Positions 7,492 to 14,656 of a stretch of 23,399 nucleotides of DNA are shown here, piece after piece. The stretch lies in the NCBI GenBank assembly GCA_043804035.1, contig JAZDJJ010000170.1, positions 1-23,399 of the forward strand, given 5' to 3'. The notes beneath the pieces are model-generated. The model was not told where the DNA came from, did no database searches, and saw only the letters and a program-made list of their open reading frames with translations. Each line of letters begins with the position of its first letter. The first letter of the stretch is position 1. This stretch comes from JAZDJJ01 sp043804035. GTDB taxonomy: Bacteria; Bacteroidota; Bacteroidia; Palsa-948. The position numbers and the translations under genes were made by a program.

Positions 7492-7505
7492 TAGAAGAAA
7501 TGTAA

Positions 7506-8756
7506 TTAATTTCTCTTTTTTATAATCTTATACAATTTATCAGAAGGGCGAATCTTTTTTTCAAACGGAATAGTTACAATAGTTCCTTTTGCGACTTTAT
7601 TAGTAGAAATATTTTCTATCCGAAGCTCTTTTACTATTGATTGAATTACTCCTGTGGTGGGTCCCATAATTAAAATTTCATCTCCGATGCAAAGCCAATC
7701 AGATTCAATTTTAAATTCTCCCGCTTGTGCTTTTTGAAAATAATTGATAACTTTTCCAATATAAATCTTTTGCTTAGTGGCTTGCGAACCATACTGATTG
7801 CACCATTCTCCCATTTTTTTTCCGAGATAATAACCTTCCCATTGTCCACGGTTCATCACGGTTGTTAATTGTTTTTTCCAATTCATAATTTTTTTTTTGG
7901 CGTAAGTTCCTGATTGAAAAGCATCAATGGCTTCGCGATAGCATTTAGTTACAGTGTAAACATAATCGGCAGGTCGGTTTCTGCCTTCAATTTTTAAAAT
8001 AGAAATCCCTGTGATAAGAATTTTGTCAATAAAATCAATGGTGCAAAGATCTTTTGCTGACATAATATATTCGTTGTCCACTTTCAATTCTATCCCATCT
8101 TGTTTGTCAATTACCGTATAACTTCTGCGGCAGTTTTGAATGCAAATACCACGGTTGGCAGAAGCATTATATGAATGTAAACTCATATAACATTTACCCG
8201 AAACAGCCATACACAACGCACCGTGAGCAAACACTTCTATTCTGATTAGTTTGCCGGATGGACCTGTAATTTTTTTCCTCTTTATTTCCTTTACGATTTT
8301 TTCAACTTGTTGCAATGTTAATTCTCTTGCCAGCACAATCACATCGGCATAGTGAGAATAAAATTTTACTGCTTCAATATTGCTAACATTCGACTGAGTG
8401 GAAATATGAGTTTCAATCTTCTTTTGTTTTGTATAGTTCAAAACTGCTTGATCATTAGCAACGATGGCGTTGATTTTATTTTTCGCTGCTTTATCAATAA
8501 TCCGTTTCATAGAAGAAATATCGTTGTCAAAAATAACTGTGTTGAGAGTGAGATAACTTTTTAGATTATTGTCGTAACATATTTTAGAAATTTTCGGCAA
8601 ATCTTCTATAGAAAAATTACATCCACTTGCACGCATATTCAATTGTTCTACTCCAAAATAAATTGAATCGGCTTTTGCCTGAATGGCTGCGGTCAGTGCT
8701 TCGTAAGAGCCAACAGGAGATAATAATTCTATATTGTGAAATTTATTTTTTTTCAT
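7506..8756 (-). CDS. U32 family protein, TrhP-like tRNA hydroxylation enzyme
   Basis: This 416-aa protein carries the complete U32 signature EVFAHGALCMAVSGKCYMS at 174-192. Its four cysteines, 182, 189, 205 and 209, are expected to hold a [4Fe-4S] cluster, as in the U32 proteins UbiU/UbiV and RlhA. The N-terminus (ELLSPVGSYEALTAAIQ) is the usual start of the TIM-barrel-like domain. Despite the 'peptidase' name, characterised members hydroxylate RNA or quinone precursors using prephenate as a cofactor source. The length and the C-terminal beta domain (GKVINYFQKAQAGEFKIE onward) fit TrhP (YegQ, 5-hydroxyuridine at tRNA position 34) better than RlhA, which has further domains. The specific substrate is inferred. 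It is divergent from the 612-aa gene, with 81 bp between the two starts. Confidence 0.85.
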   Translation of the reverse strand: MKKNKFHNIELLSPVGSYEALTAAIQAKADSIYFGVEQLNMRASGCNFSIEDLPKISKICYDNNLKSYLTLNTVIFDNDISSMKRIIDKAAKNKINAIVANDQAVLNYTKQKKIETHISTQSNVSNIEAVKFYSHYADVIVLARELTLQQVEKIVKEIKRKKITGPSGKLIRIEVFAHGALCMAVSGKCYMSLHSYNASANRGICIQNCRRSYTVIDKQDGIELKVDNEYIMSAKDLCTIDFIDKILITGISILKIEGRNRPADYVYTVTKCYREAIDAFQSGTYAKKKIMNWKKQLTTVMNRGQWEGYYLGKKMGEWCNQYGSQATKQKIYIGKVINYFQKAQAGEFKIESDWLCIGDEILIMGPTTGVIQSIVKELRIENISTNKVAKGTIVTIPFEKKIRPSDKLYKIIKKRN

Positions 8757-8766
8757 TTTTGGATGA

Positions 8767-8798
8767 TTGATATGAAGTTAATTGATTTTGTATATTTG
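8767..8798 (+). promoter_or_regulatory. Bacteroidota-type promoter for the 612-aa gene
   Basis: TTG at 8767-8769 and TATATTTG at 8791-8798 are separated by 21 bases, matching the -33 TTG and -7 TAnnTTTG consensus with canonical 19-21 spacing. Transcription would start roughly 5-7 bases further on, giving a leader of about 30 bases before the ATG at 8838. Confidence 0.7.
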
Positions 8799-8837
8799 CC
8801 CGTTAATTGAACAAACATAAATTCTTTGTAGTATAAA

Positions 8838-10676
8838 ATGAGTAATTCTAAATATCATACATTTCATATTCCGGTTATGGGATTAGGATATACTATTGAT
8901 ACGCCTGTAAAAGTAGCACGTTTTGGTATTTCATCGGTGGTCTCTATCATTGAAGATAATCTGGTTGAAGAGATGCGAAAATATTATTGCCGGAAAGAAA
9001 ACGAAGAGTATATTCCTATTACAAAAGATGATGATGACCATCGCGCAAAACGTATTACTGCTTATCTTAATTTGTTGAATAAAATTGTAAAGAAACAAAT
9101 TGAAAAACTGAAAGCCGAGCCATTTGAAAAAGGAAATGACATTGTAAAATATTTTGAATTACTTCCTGATAATTCTTCTTTAAAAAAAATATTTGAAAAG
9201 ATGAACGGAATGGAAAACAAAAAAGAAAAAGAATTTTTACAAAAGCAATTAAAAAATGAAATTTCAGTAGGAGCGATTGATGTGAATATTATGACTAAAT
9301 GCGATAGAAATAATTATTCAAAAGACAGAACATTACTTGCCTCTGAATATTCTGATGCACTGGCCGCATTGAGAGGATTTGCCATGAGCCAACTTTCTTC
9401 TTCTGTTGTTTTTTCTGCGGGAATGAATCCCCGTCTTTATAGTTATTGCGGGTCATTCAAAGATTTTTTTCCTGACGAAAATTCTCATCTGTCAAAAAAA
9501 ATAATTCTGAAAGTAAGTGATTATCGTTCTGCACTTATTCAGGGAAAATTTCTTGCAAAGAAAGGACTATGGATTTCGGAGTTTAGAATTGAGTCGGGAT
9601 TAAATTGCGGAGGACATGTTTTTCCTACAGAAGGATTATTGATGGGTCCTATTTTAGAAGAGTTCAAGTTAAAGAGAACAGAACTTGCTGATGAACTATT
9701 TAATATTTGCAATGCAGTTTTATTAGCAAAAGGACAAAAAGGTTTTTCGCAGCATCCTGCACTAAAAATAACAGCGCAAGGAGGCATCGGGACAGCCAAT
9801 GAAAATAATTTTCTTTTAGATTATTATAGTTTGGACAGCACGGGATGGGGAAGTCCATTTTTGCTTGTTCCGGAAGTAACCAATGTTGATGACGAAACTT
9901 TGAAACAACTTGTATCTGCAAAGAAAGAAGATTATTATTTAAGTAATGCTTCGCCACTGGGAATATCTTTCCGTAATTTTCACAAAAGCAGTGCAGAAGA
10001 GCAGAGGAAAAACCGTATTGAAAAAGGAAAACCGGGAAGCCCTTGTTACAAAAAATTTTTATCGTTTAATTCCGAACTTTCTTCCGAGCCAATTTGTACT
10101 GCCTCGCGTGAGTATCAGGATTTAAAGATAAAACAACTCAAGGAAAAAAATATTCCCGAAAAATTATTTAAACAAGAGTTTGATGCAATTACTGAGAAGG
10201 ACTGCTTGTGTGAAGGATTAGGTGCTGCTGTACTATGTAAAAACAATATTGTTCCGAATCATAATCTCAATGCTGTTTCCATTTGTCCGGGACCAAATCT
10301 TGCTTATTTTTCAAACACCTTTTCATTGAGCGAAATGGTAGGTCATATTTACGGACGTGTTAATTTAATGAACCTGCTTCCTCGTCCGCATTTATTCATT
10401 AACGAATTGAACTTATATATTGATTATCTAAAAAAAGAAATTGAAAAAAGTTCAGCCGAATTAAGTATTCGTCAGGCAAAATATCTAAAAACTATTAAAG
10501 AAAATTTACTTCTTGGAATTGAATATTATAAATCACTGATTGCTTTTATGAAATTAGAAACAGATAATTTTCTGGAAGTAATAAAAAACGAACTGCTTGC
10601 TATTGAACTCGTTATTAAAAATATTGTCATCCCCGAAGCAGTACCGGTTACTTGTCAATCTTCACAAAGTTGTTGA
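8838..10676 (+). CDS. Conserved 612-aa protein, possible flavin-dependent TIM-barrel protein
   Basis: This is a soluble protein without a signal peptide. The start IPVMGLGYTIDTPVKVARFG resembles conserved proteins of Bacteroidota that look distantly like nitronate monooxygenase/PfaD-type FMN barrels. Compatible features are ESGLNCGGHVFPTEG (252-266) and the glycine-rich AQGGIGTANEN (313-323), which could be a phosphate-binding loop. Several conserved-looking cysteines (C257, C456 and C458 in KDCLCEGLG, C483 in ICPGPN) suggest a metal or redox site. The C-terminal 100 residues are Lys/Glu-rich and helical, ending in CQSSQSC. The flavin-barrel idea is a guess from motifs. It is transcribed divergently from the U32 gene with a good promoter of its own; I know of no established link between the two. 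Confidence 0.6.
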   Translation: MSNSKYHTFHIPVMGLGYTIDTPVKVARFGISSVVSIIEDNLVEEMRKYYCRKENEEYIPITKDDDDHRAKRITAYLNLLNKIVKKQIEKLKAEPFEKGNDIVKYFELLPDNSSLKKIFEKMNGMENKKEKEFLQKQLKNEISVGAIDVNIMTKCDRNNYSKDRTLLASEYSDALAALRGFAMSQLSSSVVFSAGMNPRLYSYCGSFKDFFPDENSHLSKKIILKVSDYRSALIQGKFLAKKGLWISEFRIESGLNCGGHVFPTEGLLMGPILEEFKLKRTELADELFNICNAVLLAKGQKGFSQHPALKITAQGGIGTANENNFLLDYYSLDSTGWGSPFLLVPEVTNVDDETLKQLVSAKKEDYYLSNASPLGISFRNFHKSSAEEQRKNRIEKGKPGSPCYKKFLSFNSELSSEPICTASREYQDLKIKQLKEKNIPEKLFKQEFDAITEKDCLCEGLGAAVLCKNNIVPNHNLNAVSICPGPNLAYFSNTFSLSEMVGHIYGRVNLMNLLPRPHLFINELNLYIDYLKKEIEKSSAELSIRQAKYLKTIKENLLLGIEYYKSLIAFMKLETDNFLEVIKNELLAIELVIKNIVIPEAVPVTCQSSQSC

Positions 10677-10774
10677 GTTATATCTTTCGGCTTACTTAAT
10701 ATCCAAACAATCTTGCTTTTGATTTACCATGTTGGAATATGTATAACTTCTTAATACTTATAGGTAAAATCGAA

Positions 10775-10793
10775 TCCTGAAATTAATTCAGGA
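10775..10793. other. Small hairpin between the 612-aa gene and the MORN gene
   Basis: TCCTGAA and TTCAGGA pair around a 5-base loop, 100 bp after the stop of the 612-aa gene and just before repeat copy E. There is no T-run after it, so it is not a standard intrinsic terminator. The rest of 10677-10893 holds no gene that I can see. Confidence 0.4.
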
Positions 10794-10797
10794 CAGG

Positions 10798-10837
10798 TGC
10801 CGAAAATATGTGTAATTGAAAAATTCATGTAAGTTTG
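10798..10837 (+). repeat. Dispersed repeat copy E (diverged), upstream of the MORN gene
   Basis: TGCCGAAAATATGTGTAATT followed by GAAAAATTCATGTAAGTTTG aligns with the promoter-like end of the long copies. The central bases have drifted, but the end is still TAAGTTTG (10830-10837), which keeps the TAnnTTTG pattern. It lies 56 bases before the ATG at 10894 and points at it. Confidence 0.6.
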
Positions 10838-10893
10838 TTTAATCGAAAAATTGCTTATGTAGCGTGAATCTATTCATAAATAAAAACATCTAT

Positions 10894-11901
10894 ATGAAAA
10901 AATATATATTTCTTTTTGCTTCCTTATTCTATTGCGGATTTGTTCTTGCATCTGTTCCCGCAGATACTATAAATAAATACGACAGCAAAGGCAAAAAGCA
11001 GGGAAAATGGATTAAAAAAAATTCCGCAGGAAAAATAATTTATGAAGGAACATTTAAAGAAAATATTCCGACCGGAAAGTTTATTTATTATTCTGAGACA
11101 GGTGAAGTAAATGTGATTTCTATTTTCTCTGATGACGGCAAAACAGTTATGTCAAATTTTTTTTTTCAGGGAAACATTCTTGAATCTGAAGGCAAATATG
11201 TAAATCAGAAACGTGATGGTGTATGGAAATTTTATTTAGGAAAAGATATACTTGGTTCGGAAGAGAATTATAAGAATGGCAAAAAAGATGGATTAGAAAA
11301 AAATTATTTTCCAAATGGAAAACTCTCTGAAGAAAAAACATGGAAAGATAGTATTCAGCATGGACAGTGGAAACAATATTACGATGATGGCACCATAAAA
11401 TCTTTTGGTACTTACAATAATGGATTTTTAGAAGGCGAAGTGAAATATTATTTTCCCGGTAATATTATTTCTGTTGAAGGTCATTTTCAACATTCTGTAA
11501 AACATGGCAAATGGACTTATTACAACAGAGATGGAAATATTATTATCAATATTGAAAATTACAATACTGGTTTACTTGAAGGCGAATTTGCTGAATGGTA
11601 TGAAAAGGATGGCAAACCAAAATCTAAAGGACAATTTAAGAAAGGAAGAGAAGATGGAAAATGGATAACTTGGTTTGCTAATAGAAATGTACAAATAGAA
11701 ATTGAATACAAGTTAGGAGATTATCATGGTAGTTTTGTTGAATATTATGAAAACGGAAAAAAGAAAACAGAAGGAAATTATTTCTTTGGAAATAAAACCG
11801 GAAAATGGATTGAATGGAATGAAGATGGAATGATTGTAAAGGAAGAAACTTGCGATTCTATTGATATGATTAAGAAAAAGACGGCAGAGAAAAAAAAGTA
11901 A
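10894..11901 (+). CDS. Secreted MORN/YwqK-type repeat protein
   Basis: This 335-aa protein has a signal peptide (MKKYIFLFASLFYCGFVLA, cleavage before SVPAD). The rest consists of about ten repeats of roughly 23 residues of the form G-x-W/K-x-x-Y-x-x-x-G-x-x-x-x-E-x-x-Y-x-x-G, for example HGQWKQYYDDGTIKSFGTY and HGKWTYYNRDGNIIINIENY. These belong to the MORN/'YwqK antitoxin' repeat class, which forms beta-hairpin stacks. Such proteins are abundant in Bacteroidota and mostly uncharacterised; despite the name there is no toxin next to it. I chose the ATG at 10894 because the signal peptide begins there; an upstream in-frame GTG (10864) would add ten unlikely residues. The location would be periplasm or cell surface. 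Repeat copy E may provide the promoter. Confidence 0.85.
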   Translation: MKKYIFLFASLFYCGFVLASVPADTINKYDSKGKKQGKWIKKNSAGKIIYEGTFKENIPTGKFIYYSETGEVNVISIFSDDGKTVMSNFFFQGNILESEGKYVNQKRDGVWKFYLGKDILGSEENYKNGKKDGLEKNYFPNGKLSEEKTWKDSIQHGQWKQYYDDGTIKSFGTYNNGFLEGEVKYYFPGNIISVEGHFQHSVKHGKWTYYNRDGNIIINIENYNTGLLEGEFAEWYEKDGKPKSKGQFKKGREDGKWITWFANRNVQIEIEYKLGDYHGSFVEYYENGKKKTEGNYFFGNKTGKWIEWNEDGMIVKEETCDSIDMIKKKTAEKKK

Positions 11902-11984
11902 CTTTTCACTCTTTATAGATAAAATAGCAAAGTGATTTTGCGAATATCCAAAAGTTGCAAACTAATATCTAAAAAGTCAATACT

Positions 11985-12013
11985 TTGTCGTATCATTATT
12001 CTTTTTATATTTG
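11985..12013 (+). promoter_or_regulatory. Promoter of the rpsF-rpsR-rplI operon
   Basis: TTTG at 11984-11987 and TATATTTG at 12006-12013 are 18 bases apart, one short of the canonical 19-21 for Bacteroidota. No gene intervenes, and the predicted transcript begins about 110 bases before the rpsF ATG, long enough to hold the folded leader described next. Confidence 0.6.
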
Positions 12014-12043
12014 CCACCATATTCATAATAATAAAAAATAATC

Positions 12044-12113
12044 CTTTCGCCCAATCTTGAAAAATGTTTCAAGATATTCCATTCTCTCTGAAAAATCAGA
12101 GGGAGAGCGAAAG
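12044..12113 (+). promoter_or_regulatory. Structured leader of rpsF mRNA (three-way junction)
   Basis: CTTTCGC (12044-12050) pairs with GCGAAAG (12107-12113) and encloses two hairpins: TCTTGAAA-AATG-TTTCAAGA (12055-12074) and CTCTGA-AAAA-TCAGAG (12086-12101, extendable with G-U pairs). The fold ends 14 bases before the rpsF ATG. Ribosomal-protein operons often use such leaders for feedback, and S6:S18 leaders are known in other bacteria, but I do not see the CCG bulge of that motif here. Confidence 0.55.
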
Positions 12114-12127
12114 AAAAACAAAAACAA

Positions 12128-12613
12128 ATGTTATCATCATACGAAGTAGTATTTATCATTACCTCCGTTTTATCGGATGAACAAATCAAAGAAGTCGTAA
12201 ATGGCTACAAAAAATTTCTCAACGAAGCAGGCGCAACTATTGTCTATGAAGAAAGTTGGGGGCTAAAAAAATTATCTTACCCTATTAAAAAGAAGAACAC
12301 CGGTTATTATCACTTGTTTCAGATTGAAGCACCGGGAACTGCTATAGTGGAATTGGAAACTGCTTTCAGACGCGATGAATGTGTGCTACGTTATCTTTCC
12401 GTTTTTTTAGATAAGCATGCTCTCAAGTATTCAGAAAAAAGAAAGACAAGGATGGAAAACAAGAGAATTAAGAAAGAAGATGTGAAAAAAAATGAAGCGA
12501 TTATACAACCAACAATCGTTATGGAGAATCATTTGCAGTCATTAGATGATACAAATCATAAGATAGAAATGAATAGTAACAAAGAGAATGATGTGAAGCA
12601 AATAACACAATAA
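12128..12613 (+). CDS. rpsF: 30S ribosomal protein bS6, with long C-terminal extension
   Basis: Residues 1-100 are a normal bS6 domain: SSYEVVFIITSVLSDEQIKE, WGLKKLSYPIKKKNTGYYHL, and the FRRDECVLRYLSVFLDK ending. bS6 pairs with bS18 on the platform of the 30S subunit. In the Flavobacterium johnsoniae ribosome, bS6, bS18 and bS21 form the pocket that hides the anti-SD tail of 16S rRNA, which fits the lack of SD sites in this window. The remaining 60 residues are a charged, low-complexity tail (Lys, Glu, Asn rich), making the protein 161 aa against the usual 95-140. It is the first gene of rpsF-rpsR-rplI. The start ATG is preceded by an A-rich stretch. Confidence 0.96.
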   Translation: MLSSYEVVFIITSVLSDEQIKEVVNGYKKFLNEAGATIVYEESWGLKKLSYPIKKKNTGYYHLFQIEAPGTAIVELETAFRRDECVLRYLSVFLDKHALKYSEKRKTRMENKRIKKEDVKKNEAIIQPTIVMENHLQSLDDTNHKIEMNSNKENDVKQITQ

Positions 12614-12671
12614 ATGAATGACAGCGAATGATATTTAACAATCCAACAACTAAATAAATTAATAATTTTTT

Positions 12672-12956
12672 ATGGCAGATGTAAATGTAAGTGAAAACAC
12701 AAGTGAAATAAGATACTTGAATCCTACAACAATTGAATCTACTCGCAAAAAATATTGCCGTTTCAAAAAGATGCGGATGAAATACATTGACTATAAGGAT
12801 CCTAATTTTTTATTAAAGTTTATCAATGAACAGGGAAAAATTTTACCAAGACGAATCACCGGTACCTCTCTGAAATTTCAACGCAAGGTAGCACAGGCAA
12901 TCAAGCGGGCAAGACATTTATCGCTTTTGCCGTTCGTAGCTGATGGATTGAAATAA
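12672..12956 (+). CDS. rpsR: 30S ribosomal protein bS18
   Basis: This 94-aa protein carries the bS18 core KKYCRFKKMRMKYIDYKDPN, then LLKFINEQGKILPRRITGT and KFQRKVAQAIKRARHLSLLP. It binds bS6 on the 30S platform; its position next to rpsF fits co-assembly. It starts 58 bp after rpsF in the same operon. The single Cys in KKYCRF is typical of many bS18 proteins. No SD sequence precedes the ATG; the region before it is T- and A-rich. Confidence 0.97.
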   Translation: MADVNVSENTSEIRYLNPTTIESTRKKYCRFKKMRMKYIDYKDPNFLLKFINEQGKILPRRITGTSLKFQRKVAQAIKRARHLSLLPFVADGLK

Positions 12957-13086
12957 AACTATGAGGAAAAAAAATTAGTGGTTGGTTTTATTATAGAAGA
13001 ATAGTAAAAGAACAAAATATTTTTCGCTAATTACAATGGAAATAAAAATTATTCCGAGATAGGTAATAATAAATAACTAAAACACA

Positions 13087-13536
13087 ATGGAAGTAATTTT
13101 AAAACAAGAGGTGAAACACCTTGGCGACAAACATGACTTAGTGAAAGTGCGACCCGGTTATGCACGCAACTATCTTTTTCCGAAAGGATATGCTATAGAA
13201 GCCACCTATTCAAAAAGAAAAGAGATTGCAGAAATATTTAGGCAGCGCGCACATAAAGAAGCAAAACTCCACAAGGAAGCCGATAAAACAGCCGAAGCGT
13301 TAACTGCTCTTGCTCTTAAAATAGGAGTCAAGGTAAGTGAGAGTGGAACAATATTCGGTTCAGTTACTGCTATTCAAGTTGCGGAAGCAATACGAAAATT
13401 TGGCTATGAAATTGACCGCAAGCAAATTACTCTTGATAATGAAACTAATATTAAATTGCTTGGTACTTATTCTGCTACAGTGAATCTTCACAAAAATGTT
13501 AATATCAAAATTAACTTTGAAGTGGTGGCAGAATAA
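13087..13536 (+). CDS. rplI: 50S ribosomal protein bL9
   Basis: This 149-aa protein starts with the bL9 N-domain (MEVILKQEVKHLGDKHDLVK, then VRPGYARNYLFPKGYA, the family signature). A long lysine-rich linker helix (residues about 40-75, RQRAHKEAKLHKEADKTAEA) follows, then the C-terminal RNA-binding domain (SGTIFGSVTAIQVAEAI). Its length is that of E. coli bL9 (149 aa). The protein binds 23S rRNA near the L1 stalk and helps maintain reading frame. It follows rpsR after 130 bp in the conserved rpsF-rpsR-rplI order. Confidence 0.97.
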   Translation: MEVILKQEVKHLGDKHDLVKVRPGYARNYLFPKGYAIEATYSKRKEIAEIFRQRAHKEAKLHKEADKTAEALTALALKIGVKVSESGTIFGSVTAIQVAEAIRKFGYEIDRKQITLDNETNIKLLGTYSATVNLHKNVNIKINFEVVAE

Positions 13537-13646
13537 ACAAAGTTTGCTGAAATAATCAAATAACTTTTTTGAATTTTTGCGGCTCTACTCTACTTTGAAA
13601 AGATTTAATATTTTTTTTACGGTTAATATTTTATCCGTCTGCATCT

Positions 13647-14387
13647 GTGAACACAAATAAAAATATTTACCAATCCATCCTCGCCAGTAAAAATAAAAGC
13701 GAAAAACTTTTTTCCGTACTCATTGACCCTGATAAATTTCACTCCTCTGATATTGTCAATGCCTGCAACGATGCTGCTGTTGATTTCATACTTATTGGTG
13801 GAAGTTTGCTTACTAACGGAAATTTAGAAAACTGTATAAAAGTCGTAAAGAAAAAATCTTCCATTCCTGTAATTCTTTTTCCCGGAGGTGTTTTACAAAT
13901 TCATAAAAGCGCAAACGGTATTTTACTTCTCTCTCTTATTTCCGGCAGAAATCCTGATATGCTCATTGGCAAACATATTGTTTCTGCTCCTTTACTTCGT
14001 GAAAGTAATCTTGAAATTCTGCCGACAGGATATATTTTGATTGAAAGCGGCAATCTCACTACTGTTGCTTATATGAGTAATACAAATCCTATTCCTGCCG
14101 ACAAAGATGAAATTGCTGTATGCACCGCTCTTGCAGGTGAAATGCTCGGATTGAAATTAATTTATCTGGAAGCCGGTAGCGGAGCAAAAAATCCTGTTAG
14201 TGAAAGAATGATAAAAGTAGTCAAAGAAAATATTTCTGTTCCACTGATAGTAGGTGGCGGAATACAAACTCCCCAAAAAGCATTAGCAGCGTGCCGTGCC
14301 GGTGCTGATATGATTGTTGTAGGAAATGCAATTGAGAAAGATATTTCATTAGTAAAAAAGATGGCGAGAATGGTACATTCATTTTAG
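13647..14387 (+). CDS. Geranylgeranylglyceryl-phosphate synthase (GGGPS, PcrB-related, bacterial group II)
   Basis: This 246-aa TIM-barrel prenyltransferase is predicted to join sn-glycerol-1-phosphate to a polyprenyl diphosphate, forming an ether lipid precursor. Visible family elements are FSVLIDPDKF near the start (glycerol-1-phosphate side), FILIGGSLL, VILFPGG, LPTGYILIESG, LIYLEAGSGAKNPV and the phosphate-gripping VGGGIQTPQKA plus GADMIVVGNAIEKD. Group II enzymes of this type are known from Bacteroidota, though the end lipid is not well understood. The start is GTG at 13647: it gives the usual N-terminus (NKNIYQSIL) and no ATG lies upstream in frame. It follows rplI by 110 bp and could be read through from the ribosomal operon. 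Confidence 0.92.
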   Translation: MNTNKNIYQSILASKNKSEKLFSVLIDPDKFHSSDIVNACNDAAVDFILIGGSLLTNGNLENCIKVVKKKSSIPVILFPGGVLQIHKSANGILLLSLISGRNPDMLIGKHIVSAPLLRESNLEILPTGYILIESGNLTTVAYMSNTNPIPADKDEIAVCTALAGEMLGLKLIYLEAGSGAKNPVSERMIKVVKENISVPLIVGGGIQTPQKALAACRAGADMIVVGNAIEKDISLVKKMARMVHSF

Positions 14388-14432
14388 GCATATTCTGTTG
14401 TCAAACGCGGTAATCTTTTATTTGACTTTTAA

Positions 14433-14583
14433 AGGACTTACGCAGAGTTTTCTAATTCTGCCACAAAGGCACCAAGGCACAAAGAAATTCTGTTGAATTA
14501 TTCTCTTGCAAAGCAAAAACTTGGTGTCTTTGTGTCTTAGTGGCATAAATTTTAATTTATAAATGAATGTTTGTGTAAGTCCT
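14433..14583. mobile_element. MITE-like palindromic element, 151 bp
   Basis: The ends are AGGACTTACGCA (14433-14444) and TGTGTAAGTCCT (14572-14583), inverted copies with one mismatch. Inside, about 26 bp of the left arm (TGCCACAAAGGCACCAAGG...) matches the inverted right arm (CTTTGTGTCTTAGTGGCA...) with about five differences. There is no coding capacity, so it could move only with an outside transposase. It sits between the convergent GGGPS and nfeD genes. Similar ACAAAG/CCAAG-rich palindromes are, from memory, scattered in many genomes. Confidence 0.7.
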
Positions 14584-14590
14584 ATTACAA

Positions 14591-14620
14591 TATAAAATTT
14601 AAAAATTTTATGTACGTTTG
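14591..14620 (+). repeat. Dispersed repeat copy F (short), beside the MITE
   Basis: About 25 bp of the conserved end (AAAAATTTTATGTACGTTTG) lies 8 bp after the MITE-like element. Its TACGTTTG box (14613-14620) points into the 3' end of nfeD, the only copy that does not face a gene start. The MITE may have displaced the rest of the element. Confidence 0.65.
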
Positions 14621-14656
14621 AGCACGAACCTTTTTCTACTTACAGATGGTAAAATT

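Noticed and set aside
14613..14620. Promoter function for repeat copy F
   Set aside because: No plus-strand gene follows; the box reads into the 3' end of the opposite-strand nfeD gene.
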